Part shown: positions 23,640 to 33,069 of the stretch, in pieces | How the letters are laid out: every line of letters starts with the position of its first letter | Position numbering within the stretch: the first letter of the stretch is position 1 | Source: Symbiodinium microadriaticum | Taxonomy: Eukaryota; Sar; Dinophyceae; Suessiales; Symbiodiniaceae | Direction of reading: 5' to 3' | Length of the DNA stretch: 64,000 bases | Assembly: GCA_001939145.1 (NCBI GenBank) | Contig: LSRX01000810.1 | Coordinates: 177,593-241,592 of the forward strand | Made by a program: the position numbers and the translations under genes | Notes under the pieces: model-generated | Told to the model about the DNA's origin: nothing | What the model saw: the letters and a program-made list of their open reading frames with translations, nothing else | Databases searched by the model: none

Positions 23640-24588
23640 CGTGAGAAAAAACTTTCCAAATCAATGATGAATTGAAACCACGAAGCCAGTTTAAGTTCGA
23701 CCTATAGCACCGTATAGAATATAGTCGATCACCCCGGCCCTTAAGAAACCACAAACCTTACCATAAGACCGACAAAACCCCAACCTTACACTAACTAATT
23801 ATACACAACCTAAAACCTGTAGTAGAGCCCTCCGGCACGAAGCCCGATCCGAGCCTTGCCAAGGCCGAGGATGAGCCATCGCACGCCGCATCCTGCGGCC
23901 AAAAAATCGGGCTTCGGGGCTTCCGGAGGGGGGGGGTTTTAGGGTTTAAGGTTTAGGGTTTAGGGTGGGGTGGGGTCAGGTCCAGGGACTCAGAATCTGA
24001 TCGGGTTCAAAAAGCGCCTTAAGATAGATTCCACTTAATTCCGAAACCTATATGAACCCAACCCAAAGCCCATCCGGTCCTCCCAGAGCAGTCAAAGAGC
24101 AGCACGAGGTCCAAGTCGCTCATCCCATTTCAGCTTGCAAGCTGTCTTTCAAGTAAATATAGTTTTGGGTACATAAAGTCTATCTGAACTTGAACTCTGA
24201 AAGATGATTGTAGCGAGTCTGGATTCGGGGTTTGCATAGGTGCGTCATATGGGGGATTTGTGTTTTTTGGAACACCAGATGTTCTTGACAAGAAGATTCC
24301 ATCGATTGGGGCATCTATTGCTCTCGAGAGTTGACAACAGGGCCTCCCAGCACGCATTGTAGTCTCAAAACACCCAAATCAGCCCTCATCGATTGATCTT
24401 AAAGTCTTAATCAGAAGCCACCCCCCCCAAATGCCCTGAATACCCTGGATTCTCAGCTGTTGGCGCTCCTGAGGCGGTTTACGGGCGTGGGGTTCTAAAA
24501 CCGGTATTTATACTTATACCCCGATATAACCAGGTTATTCCAAATTAACGCTTTATTAAAAGTCGTTTGCTGTCCCAGGTATATATAC

Positions 24589-24637
<49 letters not shown>

Positions 24638-24830
24638 AATATAACGCATACTATACCCCGCGACATAGGAGTAGTAGGATAGCGTCAGCACTAATTAGAC
24701 CTTCAACTCTGAGAACTAAGCTCCTAGAACTCCGAAATCTAGAACCCCAGAAGCCGCAAAAAGCAATTCAAAGGCCCCGCGGCGCACCATTATAAAACCC
24801 TCAACTCCTCTGAGGTTCGCGCTTCCAGGG
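23640..24830. other. Repeat-rich gap with a GC palindrome and a (TA)n tract
   Basis: 23828-23931 is an inverted repeat (CCCTCCGGCACGAAGCCCGAT against ATCGGGCTTCGGGGCTTCCG) around a GC-rich loop, followed at once by TTTAGGG units to about 23968. A (TA)n tract lies at 24590-24630. No supported gene; weak coding potential inside the loop is noted but not called. Confidence 0.5.
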
Positions 24831-25420
24831 ACCCTAAACCCTAAAAAACCCTAAACCCTAAACCCTAAACCCTGAACCCTAAACCCTAAACCCTTGAACC
24901 CTAAACCCTAAACCCTAAACCCTGAACCCTAAACCCTAAACCTTAAACCCTAAACCCTAAACCTCCACTCCTCTGAGGTTCGCGCTCCAAGGGTGCCGCC
25001 CAATGGCGCTGCTGAGTGCTGTGATGCCTGGTGGATAAAGGTCAGACCAGGGAGTCCGGGTGCTCCCTTAAAGGGATCTATAGGGTTCCCTTCAAGGGTT
25101 CCCTTAAAGGGATCTATAGGGTTCCTGAAAGGGATCTATAGGGTGTCAGGGTTTAGGGTTTTGGGGTTGAGGGTTTTGGGGTTTAGGGTTTTGGGGCTAC
25201 TCTAAGGCTAATGAGTGCTCACGAAGGTTCCTTTCGGGTTGCTTAAGTCTTCTGGTTTTGGGGTTTAGGGTTTTGGGGCTTAGGGTTTTGGGGTTTTGGG
25301 TTTAAAGTTTAGGGTTTTGGGGTTTAGGGTTTAGGTTTTCGGGGTTTAGGGTTTTGGGGTTTAGGGCTTCGGTTTTCAGGGTTCAGGGTTTAGGTTTTCA
25401 GGGTTTAGGGTAGGGGGGGG
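24808..25420. repeat. Telomere-like island flanked by a duplicated 20-mer
   Basis: The near-perfect CCCTAAA array at 24834-24962 is the cleanest in the window. It is bracketed by two copies of CTCCTCTGAGGTTCGCGCT (24808 and 24968). After a short island (24985-25140, containing a GGGATCTATAGGGTTCCC-type repeat) comes TTTAGGG/TTTTGGGG repeat to about 25415. Confidence 0.8.
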
Positions 25421-25504
25421 GCTGGATTGTTGGGTGAATTCTTGCCGGAAAGTTGAAACGCATCGTCTGAGGTTCGACAAAAGACCCCACTAGAAGTACT
25501 AGAC

Positions 25505-25680
25505 ATGTGTGTATGTATGTGTATGTATATATATATATATATATATATGTATACATACATATATATATATATATATTTAAGGATATACAAGGATATATAA
25601 TAACTTTAAACAACTATATAAAACTATATAAAACTATCTATGTATCTATCTATCTATCTATCTATCCATCTATCTGGGGC
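25505..25680. repeat. (TA)n and (CTAT)n microsatellites
   Basis: Alternating GTATGTAT and (TA)n at 25507-25580, then (TATC)n at about 25635-25675. Open frames here are artefacts. Confidence 0.85.
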
Positions 25681-25712
25681 CTGCCCTGAACCCTCAGCCC
25701 TAAGAGTCGAAC

Positions 25713-25811
25713 CGAATTGAAAAAACTGGCATCGCCGCGCCTCTCGCTCTTCATCTCCGTGACGTGGCGATAGGCCCCCTCGCGGAGAAGTGCCTGGAGA
25801 CGGAGACGCCA
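25713..25811 (-). CDS. Exon-like island, 33 codons, basic helix
   Basis: On the minus strand TTTTCAG|TGG opens an uninterrupted 33-codon block, WRLRLQALLREGAYRHVTEM then KSERRGDASFFNS, ending at TCG|GTTCGA. It is a multiple of three with GT-AG ends. Downstream (transcript sense) the intron begins with degenerate TTAGGG repeat; upstream it carries a family-1 MITE (25831-25943). Parent protein not recognised. Confidence 0.5.
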
Positions 25812-25830
25812 CTGAAAACTTTTTTCGGGC

Positions 25831-25943
25831 TTGTATATGGGTCGTTCTTTAAAGTAGGGTCCCTTCTAGGGTCCCTTTTAGAAGGGTGCTGTGCTATATT
25901 GGGGACCGAAAAGGGGCCCTAATTTGGAGAATTACCCACATGG
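25831..25943. mobile_element. MITE-like element, family 1, copy 2
   Basis: It begins TTGTATATGGGTCGTTCTTT and ends AATTTGGAGAATTACCCACA, giving inverted ends like copy 1. Its interior (GGGTGCTGTGCTATATTGGG) is the reverse complement of the copy 1 interior, so the two copies are in opposite orientation. It lies next to the acceptor of the exon-like island at 25713-25811. Confidence 0.65.
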
Positions 25944-26424
25944 TGCAAGAGGTTTTATACCTGGGCCCTGAATTGGGATACCTTCTTGGGCTAGCCTGTG
26001 TCTGGGTGAGGGTCCTAGCCAGATGAATCAGCAGAGTAATGAAGATGGGTTAAAAGCCAAGCCGTAAAACTCTTGTCCCCGACCCCAGTGGCCGTTTAGT
26101 CCGACAACATTCCTTTCCGCTGTTTCGGGGTTTAGGGTTTAGGATTTCATTCAGGGTTAGAGTTTCGAGCCCCAGACCCCGAACCCGAAAACCTGGAACA
26201 GTACAGTCTCAGTTCTCAGTCTCCGGCCAAATCGGCACATAGCGCCACCACCTGGGAACAGAGGCAAAAACCCGGCTTTAGGAGTTTCTGGTTGCGTGAC
26301 CTCTTGCCTGAGTTGAAGCGGTGTCTGCTTTGCAGTCCAGGGACCATCTTGAAATCATGGGGCAGTGGCGTGGGCCTCGCAAATACCAACAATGGCACGG
26401 GGGCCTCCTGGGACCACTTACTAA

Positions 26425-26700
26425 AGCCTAAACCCCAAACCCCAAACCCCGGAACCCTAAACCCTAAACTCCTATAAACCCTAAACCCTCTCAGAGACCT
26501 TTCAAACTTGTCTACAGTAGAGCCCTTGTGGAACCCTGGTAGAATCCTTATTACAAGCCCCCAGATAGAATCATAGTCTGTGGTCGAAGAAGCTCTGGCT
26601 CAATTCTTACGTACCCACACATAGCAAACCCTGAAAACCCCGAGCCCTCAAGCCCTACATCCCAGCCCTAAAACCTTAAAGCCCCCAATCTCTGAAAAAA
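26425..26700. repeat. CCCTAAA-type clusters
   Basis: Two clusters of degenerate CCCTAAA units (26425-26490 and 26628-26690) with unremarkable sequence between them. Confidence 0.6.
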
Positions 26701-26783
26701 GCCGACAAGCAACCCCCCGCAGTACCGAACCCCCCCTGAAAAAAACCCAAACGACTCCAACATCCCTTAGTCAGACAGGCTAA

Positions 26784-26899
26784 TGTAGGGGCCTTAATAA
26801 TTAGAATAGGGTCTTGGGGGTATGTTATACTATACTTATAACAAGGATCCCCCAAAATAGTACACCAAAATAGCATTGGTAATTGAAAAGGCCCCTATA
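26784..26899. mobile_element. MITE-like element, family 3, copy 2
   Basis: It begins TGTAGGGGCCTTAATAATTA and ends AATTGAAAAGGCCCCTATAG. The inverted ends share AGGGGCCTT and AATTA. The interior GGGGGTATGTTATACTATAC matches copy 1 loosely. Confidence 0.65.
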
Positions 26900-27008
26900 G
26901 TAATTATGTATCAAGGCATGATAATAGCGAGGTCTAGTCCTTACCTAAACGATGGCTGGAGTCTCTGGACAACCCCGAAACACGTAAAGGCTCTGACTCT
27001 CTAGGGCT

Positions 27009-27055
27009 TGTATATGGGTAGTTTTCTAAATTAGGGTCCCTTTGGGGGTCCTTTT
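27009..27055. mobile_element. MITE-like element, family 1, copy 3, cut by the gap
   Basis: TTGTATATGGGTAGTTTTCT and the following AAATTAGGGTCCC match the left end of copies 1 and 2. The sequence stops at the assembly gap, so the right end is not visible. Confidence 0.55.
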
Positions 27056-27713
27056 NNNNNNNNNNNNNNNNNNNNNNNNNNNNNNNNNNNNNNNNNNNNN
27101 NNNNNNNNNNNNNNNNNNNNNNNNNNNNNNNNNNNNNNNNNNNNNNNNNNNNNNNNNNNNNNNNNNNNNNNNNNNNNNNNNNNNNNNNNNNNNNNNNNNN
27201 NNNNNNNNNNNNNNNNNNNNNNNNNNNNNNNNNNNNNNNNNNNNNNNNNNNNNNNNNNNNNNNNNNNNNNNNNNNNNNNNNNNNNNNNNNNNNNNNNNNN
27301 NNNNNNNNNNNNNNNNNNNNNNNNNNNNNNNNNNNNNNNNNNNNNNNNNNNNNNNNNNNNNNNNNNNNNNNNNNNNNNNNNNNNNNNNNNNNNNNNNNNN
27401 NNNNNNNNNNNNNNNNNNNNNNNNNNNNNNNNNNNNNNNNNNNNNNNNNNNNNNNNNNNNNNNNNNNNNNNNNNNNNNNNNNNNNNNNNNNNNNNNNNNN
27501 NNNNNNNNNNNNNNNNNNNNNNNNNNNNNNNNNNNNNNNNNNNNNNNNNNNNNNNNNNNNNNNNNNNNNNNNNNNNNNNNNNNNNNNNNNNNNNNNNNNN
27601 NNNNNNNNNNNNNNNNNNNNNNNNNNNNNNNNNNNNNNNNNNNNNNNNNNNNNNNNNNNNNNNNNNNNNNNNNNNNNNNNNNNNNNNNNNNNNNNNNNNN
27701 NNNNNNNNNNNNN
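27056..27713. other. Assembly gap of 658 N
   Basis: A run of 658 undetermined bases. The open frames reported across it on both strands are artefacts. It starts inside a repeated element. Confidence 0.99.
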
Positions 27714-28371
27714 CGAAAAAGGTGTTACAAGCGGTGGTACGATGGGTTGTAGTTGGTTTGATATATGCGCCTTAAGGACTAGACTGTAACCAGACACTAG
27801 ACTAGGGTTTGTGGGGCATGTTGCAGTTTGAATGGGGAGACTTAACCGGATTACGATGAATTAGCATACTTCATGGTTGTGTTCGCCAAAACACTCCAAA
27901 AATGAAGCTTCGAATGTGGTTATAGGGCTTATAAAGTTTCATACAATAATATACTTCGGGCCCCAGAAGTATCACAAAACGTCCAAGCTTTAGGTACAGC
28001 GATCTAGGGCTAGTTGGGTTCCCGAATGCAGGCTTTATGTCCGCCTGGATGGGAAATAAGGTCAAGTACAATTGCTTTTGATGGGTACCGCCCCCGAATA
28101 AATAGAATACGGTGTTGGGGTATATTATGCTACATTACAGATTATACTCATGAACCCGGAGCCATAGCCCAACTATTTGTCAACCCCCCCATCATAAAAC
28201 CCTAGAAATGCCTGGTCACCCCCATTTAGAAACCCTCATGCAGCCCTTGTGAAGGAACCCCAGGGTAATAGCCTGACTTACTATTCAGGCCCATATACCA
28301 AACCCGTAAAACCCCTATCATATGAGCCCTAAACCCTAAAACCCCCCCCCCCCCAAGAGAAAAAAAAGGAA

Positions 28372-28460
28372 TCCCCGTAGTACTCGGGCACCCGGCGCTG
28401 CAACCAACGAGTTTCCGCCTTTCGGCGGCGCGGCTGGGGAGCGCCTCGGCTCAGAGAGAC
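28372..28460 (-). CDS. Exon-like island, basic
   Basis: The minus strand reads SLSRGAPQPRRRKAETRWLQ then RRVPEYYGDS. Telomere-like units lie on both sides (CCCTAAA near 28325, TTTAGGG near 28760). Splice sites are not clear. Product not recognised. Confidence 0.35.
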
Positions 28461-29119
28461 AAGGGCCCCAAAGCAGGGATTCGGGGTATAGACGGTTATA
28501 GAGGCTAAGGGCTTTTAGGCTTCTTAATTAAATCGAAAAAAGTCTTAAGGGCCCTTTTGTAGGGCCTAAATTTTAGAATATAGAGTTAATTACCGGGTAT
28601 TATACGATAATTCCCAAACGACCAGTATTAAAATAGTGGCTGTTACTCAGGCTTCTATGCTACTTGTAGCTTCAGCTCTGAACCCGATAAACCCGAACCG
28701 CGAAAGCCTAGCCCTAAATCCCAAGGAGGGCACCTTTAGACAGGGCTGGCGGGATTAATAGGGCTTTAGGGTTTAGGGCTTCAAGGCTTTGGGTTCAGGG
28801 TAAGCTTGATGATGACCCCTCACGAGTAAGCCACCTCTGGATCCCACTCATGCTTGACGAGAGATTACAAATCAGGGTCTACATCCCGATTTTCTTGGAC
28901 CTGATGTCAAGGCCCTATAAGATTCCCGGGTTGAGGGTCGTGGAAGTTCCACGTCCCCATCAACCACTTGGGAGTGCGTTGACAATGTTTGCGGCTTCGG
29001 GTGCATGTCCGGGTTCTTTGAGCGATGAGCATCGGGTTGGGGTCTAGAGGGCTTTGCATCCAAGGGCAGGAATTTAGGGCTCTGTCTAGGCGGTCCAGGT
29101 AGTGTGTAAGGAACACTCG

Positions 29120-29165
29120 TCGCTGATATATACATATTATATATATATATATATATATATATTCT
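29120..29165. repeat. (AT)n microsatellite
   Basis: About 28 bases of alternating AT after TATACATAT. Confidence 0.8.
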
Positions 29166-29339
29166 CAATTAAGTTTAATCATCGTCATCACGATAAGACG
29201 CCCAGTCTCGACTTCAGGGACTTACGGTCTAGGTTGGGTTTGCTCTTGCAATCTGTAGAAGGTGAACATGTCTCCAAACACGAGGTTTATGGTTTAAGGT
29301 TTAGGGGTTTAGGGTTTAGGGTTTAGTTGAGGGTCTAGG

Positions 29340-29935
29340 GTTTAGGATTGGCCAAGGGACGCCCAGTGAGTCCGGCGGGAGCTTTCTCTGGGGTCAATCC
29401 CGCGGCGGTCTCAGCTCCGCTCAAAAAAACGTCAGCTGGAGACGATATGCTCTGTAGAAGACATCCCTGAACCTCCGGCGCCGACACTTCAATACAAGAG
29501 ATGAAGAGTGGGTGGATCTGTGACAAACGGTACTTGGCAGCTATCTTTTAATCTGCCTGCGTCATGCACCTCTCAGCTCTCAAGATGTCGGCTCCCACAC
29601 AAGGGATGCCAAGATAGTTCACCAGACTCTCTAACGTCAGGCTTGGAGCAAGACGTCCAACTCTAGAATCGGCCACATACGCTGGCTTAGGCAGCGGATC
29701 CTGAAGGGAGTGTGCAACCGACATCGGCGTAGCCTGCTTCACGGTCTGTCCGCTTTCAGAGATTCCGGAACCTTCGTGGCCTTGGCCAGGAGCTCTCCCT
29801 CCATCGCGCGGAGACCGTACCGTAGTTCGGATCGCTCGGATGTCGACGAGGAGTGCCAGCGTTGGCACTTTGATCGACAATGACAGCGACGACCAGAACG
29901 ATGGTGATGAGTTTCACTAGTAGTGATGGTTACAA
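29340..29935 (-). CDS. Possible two-exon gene fragment, unknown product
   Basis: Two minus-strand blocks look coding: 29548 to about 29735 (SLTLESLVNYLGIPCVGADI, ending in a stop at 29548) and about 29340-29526 (LSQIHPLFISCIEVSAPEVQ, then GAETAAGLTPEKAPA). A third weaker block lies at 29760-29935 (RAMEGELLAKATKVPESLKA). They are in different frames and could be exons or a decaying gene. Not recognised. Confidence 0.35.
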
Positions 29936-30204
29936 TCATACTGGGGGCTATGAAGCACGGAGCCCCTGCATCCTAAATCCTGAACCTCGAACCTAAGCCA
30001 CCAACAACTGAGGCGAACCGTGGGACCATACGTAAGCCTGTTGCAAGAAACGGCTAATCGTAGTTCCTGGCCATTTTGCCGGAATCCAAACCCCAAAACA
30101 ACAAACCCCGAAGCCTCCAAGCCTTGCAAAACTTTGACGCACCTGAAAGCCCCGCAAAACCAAGGTGCCCCCATTCCCCCTCCGCTGCCCTCACCGTAAT
30201 GCTT

Positions 30205-30610
30205 AGAAGCCCTCAGCCCTAAACCCTCCACCCTAAACCCAAAACCCCTAACCCCTGAACCCTAAACCCCCAAACCCCTAAACCCCTGAACCCCTCAACC
30301 CTAAATTCTAACCCAACTCCACGGCAAACTGGGCGTGGGGGCGTCAAAGCCAGCCCAGAAGTTCTGCATGGCCTGGCTGTCAGGGAGATGACAGGGCTTA
30401 TGGGGCTTTCAGGGTTTAGGGCCTTTAGGGTTTGGGGTTTAGGGTTCAGGGTATTAAGGGCTTGGGGTTTGGGGGCTTAGGAATCGGGGTTTGGGGGTTT
30501 AGGGTTTACGTAAGGGTTTCGGGTTTAGGGGGTTTAAAGCTTCAGCATGGGGGATTGGGGTTTCAAGGGTTTGGGGGTTAGGGTCTATAGGGGTTTCAAG
30601 GAGCTAATCA
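30205..30610. repeat. Telomere-like island
   Basis: CCCTAAA-type units at 30205-30312, a short island, then TTTAGGG-type units from about 30405 to 30590. Confidence 0.75.
30313..30376 (-). CDS. Exon-like island, 64 bases
   Basis: Between CTGACAG|C and GTTG|GGTTAG the minus strand reads SQAMQNFWAGFDAPTPSLPW then SW. GT-AG ends, protein-like, with telomere-like repeat directly on both sides. Product not recognised. Confidence 0.4.
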
Positions 30611-30959
30611 CGACCTCCGGTCCAGACCGAAACCATGACACCCGAAGTCCGGCAATTCCAAAACACCGTCTCAACCCTCAAGACACAAAGCTAAAAAAAA
30701 ACCTCAACCCTCTAACCGAAACCCACAAAACGAACACGCTAATTCCTCACAACAACGACAAACCAAATAATGTTGACTTCAATTTTATACCCCCCCCTCA
30801 ACTATAAAACCAGACCCCGGACCTCAATTATAGACACCCCGTCAATTATAAAACCCTTTCCCAGGAGCTCTTGTGGTAAAGGTGGGCAGCCCGCGCGGGA
30901 TGCCTTTAATTCGGGGGGGGGGGGTTATTAATCTGAAGCGAACATTACTTAACATCAAC

Positions 30960-31350
30960 CCAACCCTAGCCCATAAACTCTAAAACCTAAACCCTAAAAC
31001 CCTAAGCCCAAACCCCAAACCCTAAACCCAAGCCCTAAACCCTAAACCCCAAACCCTAAACCACTATACCAGCATCACAAGACAGGCGGAAAGCCTCGGC
31101 GGCCGCCACCGGAAGCGCGGCAGCGCCGCCCGCGGCGGCGCGCAGCCGAGCCGAGAGCAACGGGGCCTTGAGAGAGGCCTCCAGACATCGTTTTGGTGCG
31201 GGTAGGGTTTAAGGTTTAGGGTTTAGGGCCTAGGGAGTTTAGGGTATAGGGCTTTTAGTGTCTGGGGTTCAGGGTTTAGGGGTTTAGGGGTTTAGGGTTT
31301 AGGAGTTTAGGGTATAGGGGTTTAGGGTAAAGTGGCCTGGGATTTATAGG
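30960..31350. repeat. Telomere-like island with very GC-rich core
   Basis: CCCTAAA units at about 30975-31065, a core of about 110 bases with strong GC bias, then TTTAGGG units at 31200-31340. Confidence 0.8.
31070..31178 (-). CDS. Exon-like island, Ala-rich
   Basis: The minus strand reads ASLKAPLLSARLRAAAGGAA then ALPVAAAEAFRLSCDAG, from TGGAG|G to CTG|GTATAG. The sequence is GC3-rich as expected for dinoflagellate exons. The intron after the donor enters TTTAGGG repeat within 10 bases. Parent protein not recognised. Confidence 0.45.
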
Positions 31351-31845
31351 GCTTAGGCTGTTAACATTGGTGTGCTGGTGAGATCAATGGTTGCGCTGTT
31401 CTTTTCGTAATGGGGCTGGTGGTCTTAAGTCGAACTCATTCCAGGGTCTGATGTTTAGGGTCGGGTTCATAGATGATTTTGAGGGGCTCGGGCATGCTTT
31501 TCAGCTTTTCATCGCGTAAACTATTGAGAAGCGACACCACCTAAATGTCTTTGCAAAACATCTGACACCAAGATACCAAAGTCATGACAACAATCTTTGC
31601 CGACACTCACAGAGATCACTCCCGACCATCAACAGTAGCCAACAAACGATGACCACATGCAAACAGGAACATTTAAATCACAACTGGAGGGATTGACACA
31701 CTTACAGTGACCGTGTCATAAACTACAACACTAGAAGCAACCGCCGGAACAGCGGTTTCGGGGGCATCGGCCCCTCCAGTAGATCGGTTGCCTGCTTCGG
31801 CCGAAGATCCTCACGCATATCATCCCTGAACCCTACCCATAGTCT
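31350..31845. other. No supported gene
   Basis: About 500 bases of unique sequence without a convincing exon or repeat. Confidence 0.4.
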
Positions 31846-31849
31846 CCCA

Positions 31850-31941
31850 TAGTCTCCATTGTAGTTCCTTTTTGGGGATACCTTATATAATTCTTAATAT
31901 ATAATTGGTTAAACCAAAAAAAGGAACTACAATGGAGACTA
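31850..31941. mobile_element. MITE-like element, family 2a, copy 1
   Basis: A 92-bp element with perfect 24-bp terminal inverted repeats beginning TAGTCTCCATTGTAGTTCCT. The interior carries ATACCTTATATAATTCTTAA. The flanking sequence repeats CATAGTCTCC, which may hide the target-site duplication. Confidence 0.75.
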
Positions 31942-32319
31942 CAGGTATACCCTAAATGGCATGTTCATCACTTGCTCACGGGATGTAGGCCGCAGCCTTG
32001 GCTGGAGGGAGTCCGATCGGGTCTCGGTGGCTTCTGCCGTGAGAAGGTCCACGGCGAACAGCCAACAAGAAATACAGGCGTTTGGGGTTTGAGGTTTAGG
32101 GCCTAGGGTTTTTGGATATAGGGACGTAAGTTATCATGCAAATGCAAACTGAGCATTGACAGCATGGCATTCCTACTTGCGCAGCAAGTGTTGCTCCATT
32201 GTAGCAGAGACAATGAAAGTTGGAAGCACGGGTGCTTACAATCAAGAAATTGAGCAAAACCAATAGCACTGGGATCCAAACAAAGAAGTATAACCCTTAA
32301 ACCTAAACTCTGCATTCAG

Positions 32320-32600
32320 GGTTCCCGCCCTAACCCCTAAATCCCAAACCCTAAACCCTAAACCTCAACAAAAAGCTGGCGGCCTGGGAGCGTCTGGTCG
32401 TCGTCGGCGGTGGGCCGGGAGGCGGAGTGGCGGAACGGAGGGTGTTTCCCGGCGCATCCGGCTCCTCTTGGGGCTTTGCGGTTTAGGCTTTCCGGGAGGT
32501 TTGGGCATTCAGGGGGGGTTTAGAATTTAGGGTTTAGGGGTTAGGGCTTATAGGGTTTAGGGTTTAGGGTTGATAGGGTTTAGGTTTGGGGTTCTATGTT
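32320..32600. repeat. Telomere-like island
   Basis: CCCTAAA units at 32333-32367, a GC-rich core at 32372-32490, then TTTAGGG units to 32595. The core is open on both strands. The plus-strand frame contains RLVVVGGGPGGGVAE, which resembles a dinucleotide-binding Gly-rich loop but is unsupported elsewhere. Confidence 0.6.
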
Positions 32601-32821
32601 TGCGGGGGTTGTTAAGGGCCCGCTAACTAAGCCTAAACACGCCTGAAACCGCAGCCCAAAAGGCGTAGGCACAGAACTCTACAAACCCATCTCGGATAGC
32701 TCTGGGCAAGGGATGCTCCGGGTTCTTCACAATTTTATTTAGTTGGTTTCACTTTACTTAAAGCATTGGTACCGGTTTACCGGTATGGTCTGAGTATAAA
32801 TTCGTAGGATCTCATAGATTT

Positions 32822-32931
32822 GGTTCCTGAGTAGCCCCTTTATAATAAGAGTACCCTTTTTCCTACTATTCGGTTTTAGTAAGGGGGCCCTAAAAAAAAA
32901 GGGGGGGCAAAAGGGTACTACTCAGGGACCT
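32822..32931. mobile_element. MITE-like element, family 4
   Basis: Begins GGTTCCTGAGTAG and ends CTACTCAGGGACC, 12 of 13 bases complementary. Subterminal GAGTACCCTTTTTCC and AAAAGGGTACT extend the inverted repeat. The inner part is poly-purine. Only one copy seen in the window. Confidence 0.55.
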
Positions 32932-33069
32932 AGTTAGACCTGGCGATTTCAACGCTTTAGGGTCTTGAGCTTCCGGCGAGGGCAATGAGAGCGTACTCAC
33001 AGACACAGCAGATCAAGAAGAACAACAAACCCTAAACCCTTAAACCCCTAAAACCCTAAACCCTAAACC

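Noticed and set aside
26934..27797. Long open frames on both strands with undetermined residues
   Set aside because: They cross the 658-base assembly gap and are not real.
32372..32490. Plus-strand RLVVVGGGPGGGVAE as an NAD/FAD-binding exon
   Set aside because: Tempting Gly-rich loop, but the island is GC-rich and open on both strands, no neighbouring exon supports it, and a donor exists on both strands.
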